DNA from: Riptortus pedestris
Lineage: Eukaryota > Arthropoda > Insecta > Hemiptera > Alydidae
Assembly (NCBI GenBank): GCA_019009955.1
Contig: CM032232.1
Span: 75,928,501-75,992,500 of the forward strand
Length of the DNA: 64,000 nt
Direction: 5' to 3'
The notes below the pieces were generated by a model. That model did no database searches and was not told the origin of the DNA. It was given only the letters and a program-made list of their open reading frames with translations. The position numbers and the translations under genes were made by a program. This document shows positions 35,956 to 48,067 of this stretch, piece after piece. Each line of letters begins with the position of its first letter. Position 1 is the stretch's first letter.

Positions 35956-36508
35956 GTCCGTCACGCGGGGCTGCGTAAACTAAGCAGATTTCCCACGTGA
36001 AGTATTACAATACAGAAATCTCCATACGAGAGCCGAACAGTTACGGCAAATGGCCGAACTAGTTTTTGGCTGGAAATTCAGTCATCTGTTATCGGCCCAC
36101 AATTAATAAAAATGCATATATCTCGTTAGTATTCAAGATAGAGAATAAATGTATAGAACAATATTTATAGTAATTTAATTTACAATAAGATTGGTTCTAT
36201 ACAATGTTTTGATACGACGTATGGTAACGGAGATATTTCAAATTTCCAAACCCCCCCTCCCACTGGTCCGATTTCAGCCATTAACGAACTTGATCAGTCT
36301 TTTTGCATAAAACGTTTAAATATCGAGTTTGGTAACGATCAAACAAAAATAGCTAGAGCGTTAACAGACAATATATATATATAATTTTGAACGGACCTCA
36401 TTTTTGTCATCTCCTGGGTAGGATCGATGGACATTTGAAGAAATTTTTCGAAAATCGCGTCATGAGTACAACCTCAATAGCTGATTTCCCTTAAGGGAAA
36501 TCTGCTAA
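35956..36508 (+). mobile_element. Family A element, near complete reference copy (553 bp)
   Basis: The left end is GTCCGTCACGCGGGGCTGCG followed by TAAACTAAGCAGATTTCCC. The interior has a TTAGTATTCAAGATAGAG block, TTGGTTCTATACAATGTTTT, a CCCCCCCTCCCACTGG block, ATTTCAGCCATTAACGAAC and TTTAAATATCGAGTTTGGTA. It continues with an AT tract near 36370, then CTCCTGGGTAGGATCGATGG and AAAATCGCGTCATGAG. The right end is the perfect palindrome GATTTCCCTTAAGGGAAATC at 36483-36502 followed by TGCTAA. There is no coding capacity. A 5' TC-like start, a 3' hairpin and a CTAA end would suit a non-autonomous Helitron, while the absence of A/T insertion-site evidence keeps a TIR-less or truncated MITE possible. 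Confidence 0.7.
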
Positions 36509-36734
36509 TAAACATTAATACCTTTTATTTAATTTTCAGCTAGGGATTTGGAACACTGTCATATATACTTCGTTAACCCGACTGAGGGCTGTAACTTCAA
36601 ACTGAAATGTATTCCCATGGTGCTGAAGAAATTTCGCTAATTACGCAATTTCAGTGATATTTCACGTAATATTTCTGTGACATATGGGGTTTAACAGAAA
36701 GAGTTAAACTGTAGGTTCATCTCTAACATAGTCA

Positions 36735-36870
36735 TGTGTCCAATTTCCGCCAGGGGAATAGAAGTTTATTTAATGACGAACTCTGAAGTCAACTCTGGCT
36801 ACAAAAGAGTGGTAACCTGTAGTTAACCCGTCTCAATTAACAGTAGTAACATCATACTGACGTTAATAAA
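36735..36870 (+). repeat. SINE fragment (diverged)
   Basis: Blocks TTTATTTAATGACGAACTCT, GTGGTAACCTGTAGTTAACC and TGACGTTAATAAAT are recognisable. The 5' head is reduced to CATAGTCATGTG and TTCCGCCAGGGG. Confidence 0.65.
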
Positions 36871-38842
36871 TCATTTTTTCTTTTTAATTAGTTATGTACG
36901 ATTTAAAACTATAAAATCAAGGGCATCCCCGTTGGAGTACTACAAAACAGACGGTTGAACACTCATTGTACAGTTGCTCACTAACAACACCACTTCAACG
37001 AATTTAACAACAAGAAACTATAAATGAAGCTGGGAATTGACCAAAAAATGCACCTTATTACTCAAGTGAATTTTATTTATGTCTTATTAATTTTGATTGT
37101 TAATTATTACATTTTAATTCCTGGGATATTTCATTCCGTTTTTTTTTTGTTAGTTCAAATGGTAATTTTTGTTCTCTTTATAGTTTACACAAAACATTAT
37201 AATAATATGCATGTTACATACATATAATAAGGCTATTTTGTGACTGGATAGCGTTCATAAGGAAAATACAAATTAAATTTCAAGGAGTGTTGTGTTTCTA
37301 GTTTCGAGTAGCACTATGATTCGCACATTTAATTGGTTATATATATTGCAAATGGTTTCATACGCTGGTGTTACTTTAGTACATTTCAAAAGAATAATTC
37401 ACTCCTTTTTGAGTTATGAAAAACTATTTTTGCTCTAGGGGGTTCTAGGGTAGGTCTTGTGAAATCAGACTAGCCACGTGATGCCCAGAAGGGAGGAGAG
37501 GAGCAGAAGTTGCCGCCCTGGTACCGGCTTGTTACCTTTGATAGCTGGCCTTATTTCGTCCACGTACCCTACGTGCCCTGTTTATAATGCAATAAAGGAC
37601 TTGCCTCGGTCCGGCCTCCTCCGCGCTTTATAGCTCCCTATGTTCTCCTCCAGGACCTCTCATGTCATCTATTTCTTTTTCTCCTTCTTTCATTTTTATT
37701 TTTTTGGTAATCATGCCGTTTTACGACTGCATGAATGGACTCCAGCTCGTGTACTCAATGAATCAGCTTCAAAATTCGATTTCAGCCATATGATAACTCT
37801 GTGAAGAGATTGGGCCCTTGCATAATGCCCCATTGTTTAATGTGACGAAACAAATGTAGAAATTCTGAAAATTGACAGCAGTTATCGTTGTGCTTAGCAG
37901 AATTAAGTGTAGTGCCTAATGCTAGTGAACCCGAGTCAACAAATAATTCGATTTTCGAACAATTTATGTTAAATTGTTTGCCATTAATTCTTTTAAGCAT
38001 GATTTTGATCTCCACTACTTATTTGTTGGCTTCTGACAATCAATAAGCTGGGCAAATGTTTCGAAGATTATTAGCCATCGCAGCCTCCGATAATACCAGT
38101 TTATCAGACTCACAGGGACGACAAAAGAAACGACTTTTTTTTTTTACAGTCGATCCATTGCGCTTTAGGTATCTTTGAGGATACTAGTGATAACACCCAA
38201 TGAAACCCATTATTGTCGATTCTTTACTATCCTTCCCATGAAGTAGGAATCCGAGGAATAAAAAGTAATCTGGGTACAATAGACTCACACAGCATACAAG
38301 ACAATGCAATGACTATAGGCAGAAAAATGAAGGAATTAGAAAAAGTGTTTGTTCGAGAAGCAAACGATTTGAGGTTCAGTGCAAGTACTGACGAAATGGC
38401 GAAGTACATGAGATCGTATAGAGAGACCAGAGAGGGTTATGTATTTTTGACAGGTACACATGTCTTAATTTTCATCACTCAACTATCTCCACGGAAAGGT
38501 GACAAAGAGTTACGATGAAATTAGAGCTAGCTTGGTTGCAGGGACTAGATGCTCCCGTGCTCTGCAGAAATATGTCAGATTTAAGAACCTCCCTCACAAA
38601 GGAAAACCTAGAACCAGAATATTATAGAAAATTATGTACTATTCTCGTGGTCATTTATGACAGTAAAATGTGAATTCTTGAAGTAGGAAGCAACAAAGCG
38701 TTCAAACACACAAAAGCGAGGAATAATTCAAATGTTGGTGGCAGAGTCTTAGGGTCTTCAACGACGCCCAGGCAAGTAAATACCATTTTTTTTAACTAAT
38801 ACTAAATAATCCATTAACATTAAACTAGTTTTATAAATTTGT
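36871..38842. other. Non-coding stretch with a GC-rich island
   Basis: A GC-rich island at 37440-37660 (GCCACGTGATGCCCAGAAGG, TTGCCGCCCTGGTACCGGC) stands out from the AT-rich surroundings but shows no open frame or RNA fold that I recognise. It could be a promoter-like or exon-derived segment. At 38213-38518 an open frame of 101 codons contains RKMKELEKVFVREANDLR, with plausible helical content but no known family and no clear splice sites. Confidence 0.3.
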
Positions 38843-39052
38843 GTATTATTTATTAAGGTTTACTTTTTGCTGCTGAAGCTCATTTGGATGGGCTCTCTTG
38901 AGGTTATCATTCTTTTCTAGTTAGGGATTTTATTTAGTGAGTTCGTCACTAAATAAATTCCTATTATCTAGGTGAGAATCGAAGTTACGTCTCTCGGTTT
39001 CCCAACTGAGATTAAGACCAACACCTTAACTCGCATAGCTAAAACTGTAAAT
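38843..39052 (-). repeat. SINE copy, minus strand
   Basis: The reversed 3' end (TTATTTATTAAGG, CTTTTTGCTGCTGAAGCTC), the body GTGAGTTCGTCACTAAATAA and the reversed B-box and A-box (GAATCGAAGTTACG, GAGATTAAGACCAACACCTT) are present. It is nearly full-length and diverged. Confidence 0.75.
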
Positions 39053-39095
39053 TAGCATAACATAATTTAACGACTAGTTATAATGATACATATTA

Positions 39096-39268
39096 TTAAA
39101 TTTACGCCCACTTGAAGCTACTTTGGCTAATTGGGACGGGTTATCTACAGGGAACCACCCTTTTCTAGCCAGGGTGGGACTAAGGAATTTATTTAGTGAG
39201 TCCGTTACTAAATAAATTTCTACTGCACAGGACGGGAATCGAACTCGCGACTCCTGGTTTACCTTGAT
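39096..39268 (-). repeat. SINE copy, minus strand, 5'-truncated
   Basis: It starts about 45 bp after the previous SINE in the same orientation. The blocks GGCTAATTGGGACGGGTTAT, CTTTTCTAGCCAGGGTGGG, GTCCGTTACTAAATAAATTT and the reversed B-box GGGAATCGAACTCGCGACT are clear. The tRNA-like 5' end is lost. Confidence 0.8.
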
Positions 39269-39842
39269 TATAATGAAGTAAAAGAGAATTTACATATTCA
39301 CATATGCTTAATCACGAGTAGGAAAATTCTTTTTTTTAAGCATGAAATAAAACAAAACTAACCAACGAAGACAAGCTATAATTAATTAATAAAGTATTGC
39401 AGGCCCACTCGCGCCATATAAAGTGCAAAAATTTCACAAATAAATTGTAAATGGTTAAGAATTTACAGATGTACGTCACAACTCAAGAACCATTTTTTTT
39501 TTCAATTAAATAATAGATACCTACCACAGGAATTACGTAAGGGTCACCTTTTGTTTTTCTTAGTTTTCCTTCGTTTTTTGAGAAATATTTTAAAAATAGA
39601 ATACAATATTATTTAATTGCAGCTCTCTATAAATTGTTGTTGCTTCTGAGAAGGCGTAGAATGAAGATAAATTGGTTGCCGATCAGCCAAATGTCACAAT
39701 ATTTTCTGTTATTTTTCGGAATGGAAGCTGTAATGCTTTCGACCTTTCCTCACGCCCGCCCAAGCGTTCTGAGAACCTCAAAAACATCCTTCATCCTTCT
39801 ATTATTCGGTCCTCTTAAAGGAGAGACCAATACAATATTAAT

Positions 39843-39948
39843 CTTTCTCTCTCTTTCTCATACACACTCTCTCTCTCCCTCCTTGTCCCTCTCTCGCTCT
39901 TGCTTTCTCTCGCGCACTTCGCCACTCTCTCTCTTTCTGTTTCTCTAC
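39843..39948. repeat. CT-rich imperfect microsatellite
   Basis: An impure CT/CTT tract with CTCTCGCGCACTTCGCC inside. The open frames on both strands here are low-complexity artefacts. Confidence 0.8.
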
Positions 39949-40749
39949 CCCAGTCATTGACGCACAATAGTATTTGCTTTGGCCTCACAGCTTGAAATAG
40001 TACAATGATAATCACTGATAGAGACTGTTTTATCTGCTGATCATTTGTAATTTTATTTTATTTTTTGGGCCATTGTGAGTCATACATAATTCCTTCTAGC
40101 CCTGCCCTTATGTTCGCCATTTCATAGTTAACCTTATATATCTCTAAATTTGTTGTCTTTTAAGGGTAATTTTAGTTCATAATAAATTATCTATATTTCG
40201 TCTTGGGATGGTGCTAAATTTAGAGTGACTTTGAAATGTTTTGCCCAAGACTCTGAATACTGCCCTGTCTCATTGAAATGTTCTCCAAGTTCTTAAATGT
40301 TAGAATTTGGATGGCCGGAATTGTGATTGGCGTTGCATATGGGCAAAATGTAAAAGTTGATGAGCCTTCTTAACCTTCTCGATGAATAGTTACAATTGTA
40401 TTATTGTGGAGCATATTAGACCATATTGAACTATAACACTTAATTGTGAACGTCTCTGTAACCTGAAATCAGAGCTTAGAAGTTGTTCTATCAGATTAAG
40501 AATTATTCATCATGACTAAAACACTCACTGACAGGAAAGAGATGATGAGTCGTTTGTTAACACTGCTTTGCTAGTTACAAAAATCCATTGAGGGCTGGAA
40601 CATAGAATTTTAATAATGTGATTGAATGTTTTTTCAAATGTCTGCTTTTTGAATTTTACAAATTCCAAAAACTGGCTGTTATAAAAGACGCGTTTGTAAG
40701 TTCTTCAATAAGGAAACAAACAAGTTAATCTTATAATAATTCAAGCTTA

Positions 40750-41168
40750 TTTTCTTTACGTAGAAAGTAATGTTTTCAAGATCCTCATTCAACATTTTTC
40801 GAAGTGACGAGTTATAACAGAGCTGAAATATACACGGACTTCATTGTTTTATCCATTACGAAGTATAGGTGGAAATTTGAAGAATGTTCTTAAAAATCGC
40901 GATATGAGAAAAATCTCAATAACAAGCTTCCCTTGAACAAAATTTGCTAATGTGGTCAAGAGAACACCATCAGACTATATACAGGAAATAATGTTTTTAA
41001 GTTTGCCATTTAACATTTTTCAATCTACCACATTATGTAAAAGCTATTTTCAGACTTTATTTATCCCCTTCACTTGTTAGGATCGGTGGACATTCGAAGA
41101 AAGTTGTCAACAATAGCGCGATGTGGATAACCTCAAAAGTTGGTTTTCCTTACGAGAAATCTGCTGAA
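40750..41168 (+). repeat. Two degenerate family A right-end units in tandem
   Basis: Two units of about 190-200 bp each run from a CATTTAACATTTTTC-like block through TTAGGATCGGTGGACATTCG-like and ATCGCGATATGAG-like segments. They end in TTCCCTTGAACAAAATTTGC (40929) and TTCCTTACGAGAAATCTGC (41145). They correspond to the last third of the copy at 35956-36508. Confidence 0.6.
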
Positions 41169-41917
41169 AATATTTCATTTAATTAGAATATGCCTGATGA
41201 ATGAAGCCATATAAGATAATAGATTGGCTCAAATGTACTAGGAATTAGAATAATTTGATTACAAATATGTATTTCGTTCGTGTTAAACATAACATGGATA
41301 TCAGATAATCCTTCATTTTATATTTATGAAATGACATGGGAGAGGCATTTGAATAAATATATGTCGCGCTCCCAGTTCTTGTTATGAGTTTTGAGACTTC
41401 TTCAAATGATTGCGAGAGGAAATGTTTAATTCTTATCTTCATCTACCTTGAAGACCGGCTGCACCCAGTTGCATTTATATGCAGCTGGTTTCTCTGGGCA
41501 TAAACAAGGAAATTATTATCAAGTTTCATTGCATAAAGGACTCTAGTCATATGATTAAATTATAATAATCCATCAAGTACTTAATACTATATACATTCTA
41601 ATTAGAATTTTATAATATTTATTATCTGAAACGTTGAAAGTTTGAAAAATTATACAAGTGGTAGTGACTTTATTTTATTGTACGTGGTGGAACATAATCA
41701 TTTTAAGCCTGGAGAATTAACCCAAAATTTATGTCATCAGAAACCATCCGATGGGCCCAGAATACCACTTCGCTGTACTTATATTAATGAAATAAATAAA
41801 ATGTTTTGATGCACTTTATTTTAAATGATCTCGTTTAACAGTGCCATAAGACATCCAATGCGGAAATGACATAGAACATATATCTATAGATCTTTCTATG
41901 ATAAACAATAATGTCTC

Positions 41918-41975
41918 TGATACTCAGGTTAGCCAAGTGAACAAAGGTGTTGGCTTTAAGAAATTATGTGCCTTA
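41918..41975 (+). repeat. SINE 5' fragment
   Basis: Only the head remains: ACTCAGGTTAGCCAAGTGAA, CAAAGGTGTTGGCTTTAAG. The B-box and body are missing. Confidence 0.55.
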
Positions 41976-42158
41976 GCAGAGTTTTCACGCCGAACTAGGT
42001 ACTCAATACGGGTCCATGGGAGATCAAAACGGATATTTAAAATTCGAAATTTTTCGCAGTAAAAAAATTATCTTTACTTAGTACAAGGGAGTGAAAAAAA
42101 GGAAGCATTAACCACGAAAAGCTATAATTTACGTAACCCGTTCACATTTAAGTGATGT

Positions 42159-42766
42159 TAACCATTGTAAAGGGTCAAATATAAAATGGATATTGTCATA
42201 TTATTTTATCATCGTACATTTTTAAATACATAATCTCTTCCTAATTAACCATTGTAAAGGGTCAAATATAAAATGGATATTGTCATATTATATTATCATC
42301 GTACATTTTTAAATGCATAATCTCTTCCTAATTAACCATTGTAAAGGGTGAAATATAAAATGGATATTGTCATATTATATTATCATCGTACATTTTTAAA
42401 TGCATAACTCTTCCTAATTAACCATTGTAAAGGGTGAAATATAAAATGGATATTGTCATATTATATTATCATCGTACATTTTTAAATGCATAATCTCTTC
42501 CTAATTAACCATTGTAAAGGGTCAAATATAAAATGGATATTGTCATATTATATTATCATCGTACATTTTTAAATGCATAATCTCTTCCTAATTAACCATT
42601 GTAAAGGGTCAAATATAAAATGGATATTGTCATATTATATTATCATCGTACATTTTTAAATGCATAATCTCTTCCTAATTAACCATTGTAAAGGGTCAAA
42701 TATAAAATGGATATTGTCATATTATATTATCATCGGACATTTTTAAATGTATAATCGCTTCCTAAT
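42159..42766. repeat. 87-bp tandem repeat, seven copies
   Basis: Units start at 42159, 42246, 42333, 42419, 42506, 42593 and 42680, each with TAACCATTGTAAAGGGTCAA, then TATAAAATGGATATTGTCAT and TCATCGTACATTTTTAAATG. The copies are over 95% alike, with one single-base-length change (unit three to four is 86 bp) and a GTCAAA/GTGAAA variant shared by the third and fourth units. There is no spacer/repeat pattern of a CRISPR and no open frame. Confidence 0.97.
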
Positions 42767-42984
42767 TTTATTTGATAAATATTGGCATTCACTTATATAC
42801 CCTCAAAGGAAAAGGTGGTGACAGATGAATTATTATCGATGTTAAGAATTCTTGTTACCTTTCAATGAAGTACAAATAGTTCCCCATTGAAATATAAAGA
42901 TTGGATTATTAGAAGCGCTAAGTAATCCTTTCATTTCTATAACATTGTGCAAGATGTTCTTCCTCTTAAGTGGCCGAATATTTG

Positions 42985-43140
42985 CATGTTACTTTCCTTT
43001 TCTAGCCCCGTTGGAACCAGAATTTTAGTTCCTCACTGAATAAATTCTCATTGTCCATGTTTTGATTGCGCACACCATTCTAGGGTTGCCAAGTGTACTA
43101 AGACTCTCGCCTTAACTAACATGTCTCACCTGGTGCAGGT
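42985..43140 (-). repeat. Highly diverged SINE copy
   Basis: The order TTTTCTAGCCCCGTTGGAAC, TCACTGAATAAATTCTCATT, reversed B-box remnants and CTCGCCTTAACTAACATGTC follows the reversed SINE. Divergence is high. Confidence 0.5.
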
Positions 43141-43989
43141 TATTTTAAAATAGATCCCTCATATAAATATCCAGCCAACTATGAATGAATATCATGGTAG
43201 ACTAATCGCTTCAAATCTTCCTTTAATTCCCAGCACCAAGGTATCTATGAAGTGTAGTATTACACCTTCAGTTATAATAGCCGGTTCACTGAGTTGAAAA
43301 CTATTCAAAGAAGATATTTATCTGATTCTCAGAACTCTTTTTAAATTCAAATGTCACGAGACAATGTGATGTGAATTGAGGTAGTAGAGGCGTTCCAAAG
43401 AGGTCATAAAGTTAACATCTGCTGCAAAGTGGTATTTGAAAGTATTCAAACCTAGGTGACATCACTTCCTCTCAAGAGGCATTATGAATCCAGTTTGCCC
43501 TTGGCTTGAGGTCACGAGATTCGGTATGCTAACTGATGCTGCGGCTTTTCCGTTAGCCCAACCCGTCTTTCATACGTTGACTATATGTCTTATATTAATT
43601 AAGAGTTATGAATTATCTTGAATGAATTTTCTTAATTTTTTTTTCAATGAACGATTCAAAGGTTAAGGCTACGTTTAACTACTAGATTGTTGGATCTCCT
43701 GCCTTGCGTCAAGGTGTCAATACACCTACATGATTAATCACGATTGGAATTTCCTGTCTCATCTTCAGTCACCTATTCTCACCATTAAAAACACAATCAT
43801 GTTACTTTTAATCGTTTTGTGAGTATATATGTTTTGGCTTGCATCATCCTTTCCAGGAATGGAGAAAACAAACTCCCAACGGAAATCCATGAGACCAAGA
43901 AGCCTAAATCGATGTTCCTACGCCACATCATGTATTCGTATATAAAGAGCTAAAATAAGCATGCACATATATTTTGTGCATGTATTATT

Positions 43990-44202
43990 ATTATTAATCA
44001 ACGTCCAGTTTTTTCTATAATGTCTAATTAAGACGGGACATTTCACAGGTTACCACTCTTTTTAGACAGAATTGAACTAAGGATTTTATTTAATGAGATC
44101 GTCACTATTCCTATTGCCCATATGAGAATCGAACTCACGACACTTGTTTTACCGAGTGAGATTAAGACCAACGCCGAAAATCACATGGCAACCTGTGGTC
44201 CC
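43990..44202 (-). repeat. SINE copy, minus strand, nearly full-length
   Basis: The reversed tail (ATTATTATTAATCAACGTCC), the body (GGTTACCACTCTTTTTAGAC, AATGAGATCGTCACTATTCC), the reversed B-box GAGAATCGAACTCACGAC, the A-box GAGATTAAGACCAACGCC and the 5' end CACATGGCAACC are present in order. A compound microsatellite follows immediately. Confidence 0.8.
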
Positions 44203-44216
44203 ATGTGTGTTGTGTG

Positions 44217-44217
<1 letters not shown>

Positions 44218-44282
<65 letters not shown>
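44218..44282. repeat. Compound (AC)n(AT)n microsatellite
   Basis: An AC run (44219-44248) passes directly into an AT run (to 44280). It lies just outside the 5' end of a minus-strand SINE. Confidence 0.95.
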
Positions 44283-44283
<1 letters not shown>

Positions 44284-44657
44284 GGATTAATGATTTCAGG
44301 CATTCTATAAAATAGCATACGGGTAAGTTCGGCAGCCCTTCCCATCCACATTAGTGCTGCTCTATCACACCTCTAAATGTATTTCTCACACGTACATCAA
44401 AAATCACATGTATTTCGTCCAAATTCAAGACAGGTTCATTGGCGAAAGTCCACAAGTTTTTGTCGTTTATATAAATGTGCTTCTGATGGCCTTTTTTTGT
44501 ACATTTTCAACTTTTTCCTTCCTAGAGCGACTCTCAAAATGGATGGTCTTTTGCCAACTGGTATTTTCCACCATTTTGGGTTTTACGCTTATATCTCCTA
44601 TTATTCTCCGCAACCATCAACTACTCAACTACTTTAGCGTCTTGCAACTACAAAAAT

Positions 44658-44680
44658 TCCGGTACGCAGGGGCTGAGTAA
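44658..44680 (+). repeat. Family A left-end remnant
   Basis: ATTCCGGTACGCAGGGGCTG followed by AGTAATG resembles the family A left end (GTCCGTCACGCAGGGGCTGC). Nothing downstream can be matched. Confidence 0.4.
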
Positions 44681-44884
44681 TGAATGATAGTTTAAATTCA
44701 CTTCTTCTCCACAAATTACACCAGGTTCGCCAATTATTTTACCGTCCTTACAGATTAATCCTCACGCGGGTTTTTCTGCAAATAACGATAGGTTCAATAT
44801 ATTATAGCAATAACATCATTCATAAAGAAGTAGAAACAACAGTACCTACTGATTACTATTTATTTACAGTTAAAACATGTAAAT

Positions 44885-45077
44885 TATATTTCATTGTCAC
44901 TGATGATGAGATGCATCCCTGAAAGTGCTAAACACTACTAATTTCTATAGTCAAATCAGTAGACAGATGTCGTCATTACTGGTCGATCTTGGGGCAACCG
45001 TTTTGGGTGAGCTGGCACCATCCTTAAGCGCGATACTTGTACTAACAGCCAATAATGACCAACAGATTTGACTATAG
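44885..45077 (+). repeat. Small inverted-repeat element with CTGATGA...GAAA motif
   Basis: CTGATGA at 44900-44906 is followed by the self-complementary GATGCATC and GAAA (44921-44924). A GTG/CAC mini-hairpin (44925-44927 with 44933-44935) and UA at 44936-44937 follow. CTATAGTCAAATC (44945-44957) recurs inverted at 45065-45077. The order of motifs imitates a hammerhead core with stem III. However, the outer stem I does not pair well as read here. Confidence 0.4.
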
Positions 45078-46112
45078 TATTATATATGCTAGCTCCACCA
45101 ACCCACTACCATGTATACCGATAATAATTTCATATAATAAGCGCTATTTCTCTACAGGTTTCCAGGTAGGGATCACCATGAAGAACAAATTATTCGACCT
45201 TGATGGTGATCCCTACAATCCAGTCAAAACTGTTGAATAAATTCACAATGTTATAATGGGGTAGATAAATGTTTTTCATATTTCTTACTGATATTGTGGG
45301 AGCATTACACTTGGGTAAAATGTGTAAAATACATGGTTCGTAAGTGCGGATGATCTCATGGAGCAGAAGCCGGTTTATTCCAAGTTAATATGTATTAGGC
45401 AAATTTTAAAGAGGCTTTCAGGAAGGTTTAATTTCCTCCCTGTCTTAAATAGGATATCTTCCTTCCTCTTCGGACAAGGTTATTAGAATTAATTATTTTC
45501 CCCACAAATACCTTAATTATTTATTATTTTACCTACGTTTCCTCAGAGCATGTCAGAGTACTTCCATCCCTGAGAATTAGAATGGAAGAGTATGATAGAG
45601 AAATATTACTTTAGAGTGGGGCATGGTCCTGTGATAAAAGCACTGGGATATTATGCTAGAGTGAACCCCGGAATCTCACCCCAAAATTTTATTCAGCTGT
45701 GAGATCATTGAGCTTTGAGAATAGACTCCTTTCCTTCTCCCCAGTGCTGTGCATCGTAAGGAAATGGAGTAGCTACTTATATAAAGAATAAATAAGTACT
45801 GGTCTCTGGTAGTGTAACACCAAAATGCGTCAAACATACTACTAGGCCATCCACCAAGCCATAAGGAAGGCCCTTCAAGGGTTGTTGAGATTTGGAACAG
45901 TAAAGAATCGAAAAAGTACAAAATCGGTATATAAAATTTCCCAAAGTGCTTTTTTTTTTAGATCAGAGATATATGAAAGAGTCTAAAGAGACTGTTACAA
46001 AACAGTTTAGAAATGTATAAAAGAACGTCTCTCACCCATAATGCTTTCTAGCCGTGCTGATGTACGGAAAGTGTGGGAAATAACGTTGCCATTAAAAACC
46101 TACACTCAAAAA

Positions 46113-46537
46113 GTCCGTAACGCAGGGGCTGCGCAAGCTAAGCAGATTTCCCTCGTGAACTTTAACAATCTCTTGGGTAGGATCAATGGACATTTGAAGA
46201 CATTTTTTGAAACTCGGGCATGAGTACCACCTCAGCAGGCGATTTCCCTTAATGGAAATCTTCTCTGTTAATATTCAAGATAGAGAATAAGTGTATATAA
46301 CAATATTTATAGTAAATTTAATTTGCAATATGATTGGTTCTATACAATTTTTCGATCCGATGAATAATAACGAAGATATTTTGAATGCTCAAAAATCGCC
46401 CCTTTAAACTCCCCTCCCTCTAGTCCGATTTCAGCCATTAACAAACTTGATCTGTCTTTTTACATAAAACGGTTAAATATCGAGTTTCGTAACGGTCAAA
46501 AAAAAATTGCGACCGCTAGAGCGTTAACATACAAATA

Positions 46538-46596
<59 letters not shown>

Positions 46597-46716
46597 GAAC
46601 GTACCTCATTTTCGTCATCTCCTGGGTAGGATCGATGGACATTTGAAGAAATTTTTCGAAAATCGCGTCATGAGTACGACCTCAATAGCTGATTTCCCTT
46701 AAGGGAAATCTGCTAA
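46113..46716 (+). repeat. Two family A copies: internally deleted one followed by a long one
   Basis: Positions 46113-46266 hold a left end (GTCCGTAACGCAGGGGCTGC) joined almost directly to a right end (TTGGGTAGGATCAATGGACA, GCGATTTCCCTTAATGGAAA), so nearly all the interior is deleted. Positions 46267-46716 hold a copy lacking its left end but with the full interior, an AT tract at 46538-46590, and the perfect right-end palindrome GATTTCCCTTAAGGGAAATC (46691-46710) plus TGCTAA. The deleted copy shows that the two ends alone can be carried as a unit. Confidence 0.8.
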
Positions 46717-46866
46717 AAAACATTAAAACTGATTTAAAAAAAAAATGTGTACAGACTAATTAACTATTGTTTCTCAACAGAAATTTGCACAAACCGCAGC
46801 TGCAAGTTTCCATTGCAGTGTCAGGAGAAGGACAACAAGTCCTTTAGTAATTTATAACTTGCCAGA

Positions 46867-47275
46867 CTAAAGAGTACTCGTTAATACCTTTACATATATA
46901 ATGCTTCCTAAAATAGCATCCGATCCAATCCCTGTCACAGTCAAAGGGCCTAACCTCTTAAAGTTGGCAGACCTAACATTTGATGAACCATCTTCGATCG
47001 ATGCTCTCCTTTGAGAGGACAAAGCTCCTGCGGTTATAAAGGAAATACGCAAATCTCATGGTCCCTCGATTTTCCTTCATCATATTGACCGTATTTAGTG
47101 ACGTTCTTGTTGGCCAGGCAACAGCTCTATCTCTACCTTGGAATTCAAAGGGCGGTTTATCCCCCTTGCTCGATCGGAATTCAACTACTTGTACATAATA
47201 TCTCTCCATTTTGTTGAGCCGACTGGAAGATACTGCCCGAGTCATAGCAGAACCAATGGCCGGCGCGAAGTTCAC
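46867..47275 (-). other. GC-richer segment with two overlapping open frames, unknown
   Basis: The segment is visibly less AT-rich than its flanks. Two minus-strand frames overlap: one (47275-46973) contains AIGSAMTRAVSSSRLNKMER and KPPFEFQGRDRAVAWPTRTS, the other (47052-46867) contains GALSSQRRASIEDGSSNVRS. A frameshift could join them, and an open frame also exists on the plus strand at 47138-47437. No family is recognised and no convincing splice sites were found. It may be a decayed gene, a transposon piece or an exon. Confidence 0.25.
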
Positions 47276-48067
47276 AATTCCTTTAAGGTAAATCCTTCTG
47301 ACCTAGATAATTACTATTCCAGGGCGGAATTATGTTTTCATTCGTTGGGATGGACATTTAATGCTGATCTTCCATCAGCTTCTTCTTCTTTCTTGCTACC
47401 AAAAAGTTGGAATTCATGTGAGTTTATATGTAATTGAGGAAATAACCCGAAAGTCTGTGAGTACAGTTGGGTTGGGTTTCTGCAACCGACTGTACTGAAT
47501 ACGAGAATCTTTCGATGATCTCACCTCATGAACTTCGTTATTCAATATAAAAATGAAAGAGCTCCGAATAATTGCACTGTTTTGCAAATTATTTTTCTCG
47601 TTTAGAGAAACTGGTTTATCTTCTAAGAGCAGCGTTTAGGAGGACACATCTGACTCTATCAAAATTTATTTTTTAATACTAATAACTTATGAAGTACCTT
47701 CATTCCTTAAGCTGGCTATAAAGACACTATTGCAATTTATTGATCTTGAAGGTATGTACCAATCTCTCACATCGGACGTTCTGAAGCGTAATATATTTGA
47801 GATTTAAAGTCGCTGGCACCAATGCCATCGAAAATAAATAATACCTTCACAATGACAGTGATATGTAGCTAAAGCAGACATTTTCCAGGTTGCTTCACTG
47901 ATTTTTATAGGGCGGAGTTTATATTCAATTAACTTAACAAGCCTATATTACATGCCATAATCATAACCAGCATATTTGTAGGGCTCACATTCCATGATGT
48001 ATTTAGTTGTAAGAAGGCGAGCCTGTTTTCGCGATTTCTATTAAGAAAGGAAAATGTTCGCTGATAC

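Noticed and set aside
42159..42766. Regular repeats considered as a CRISPR array
   Set aside because: The whole 87-bp unit is repeated without unique spacers, and the window is eukaryotic.
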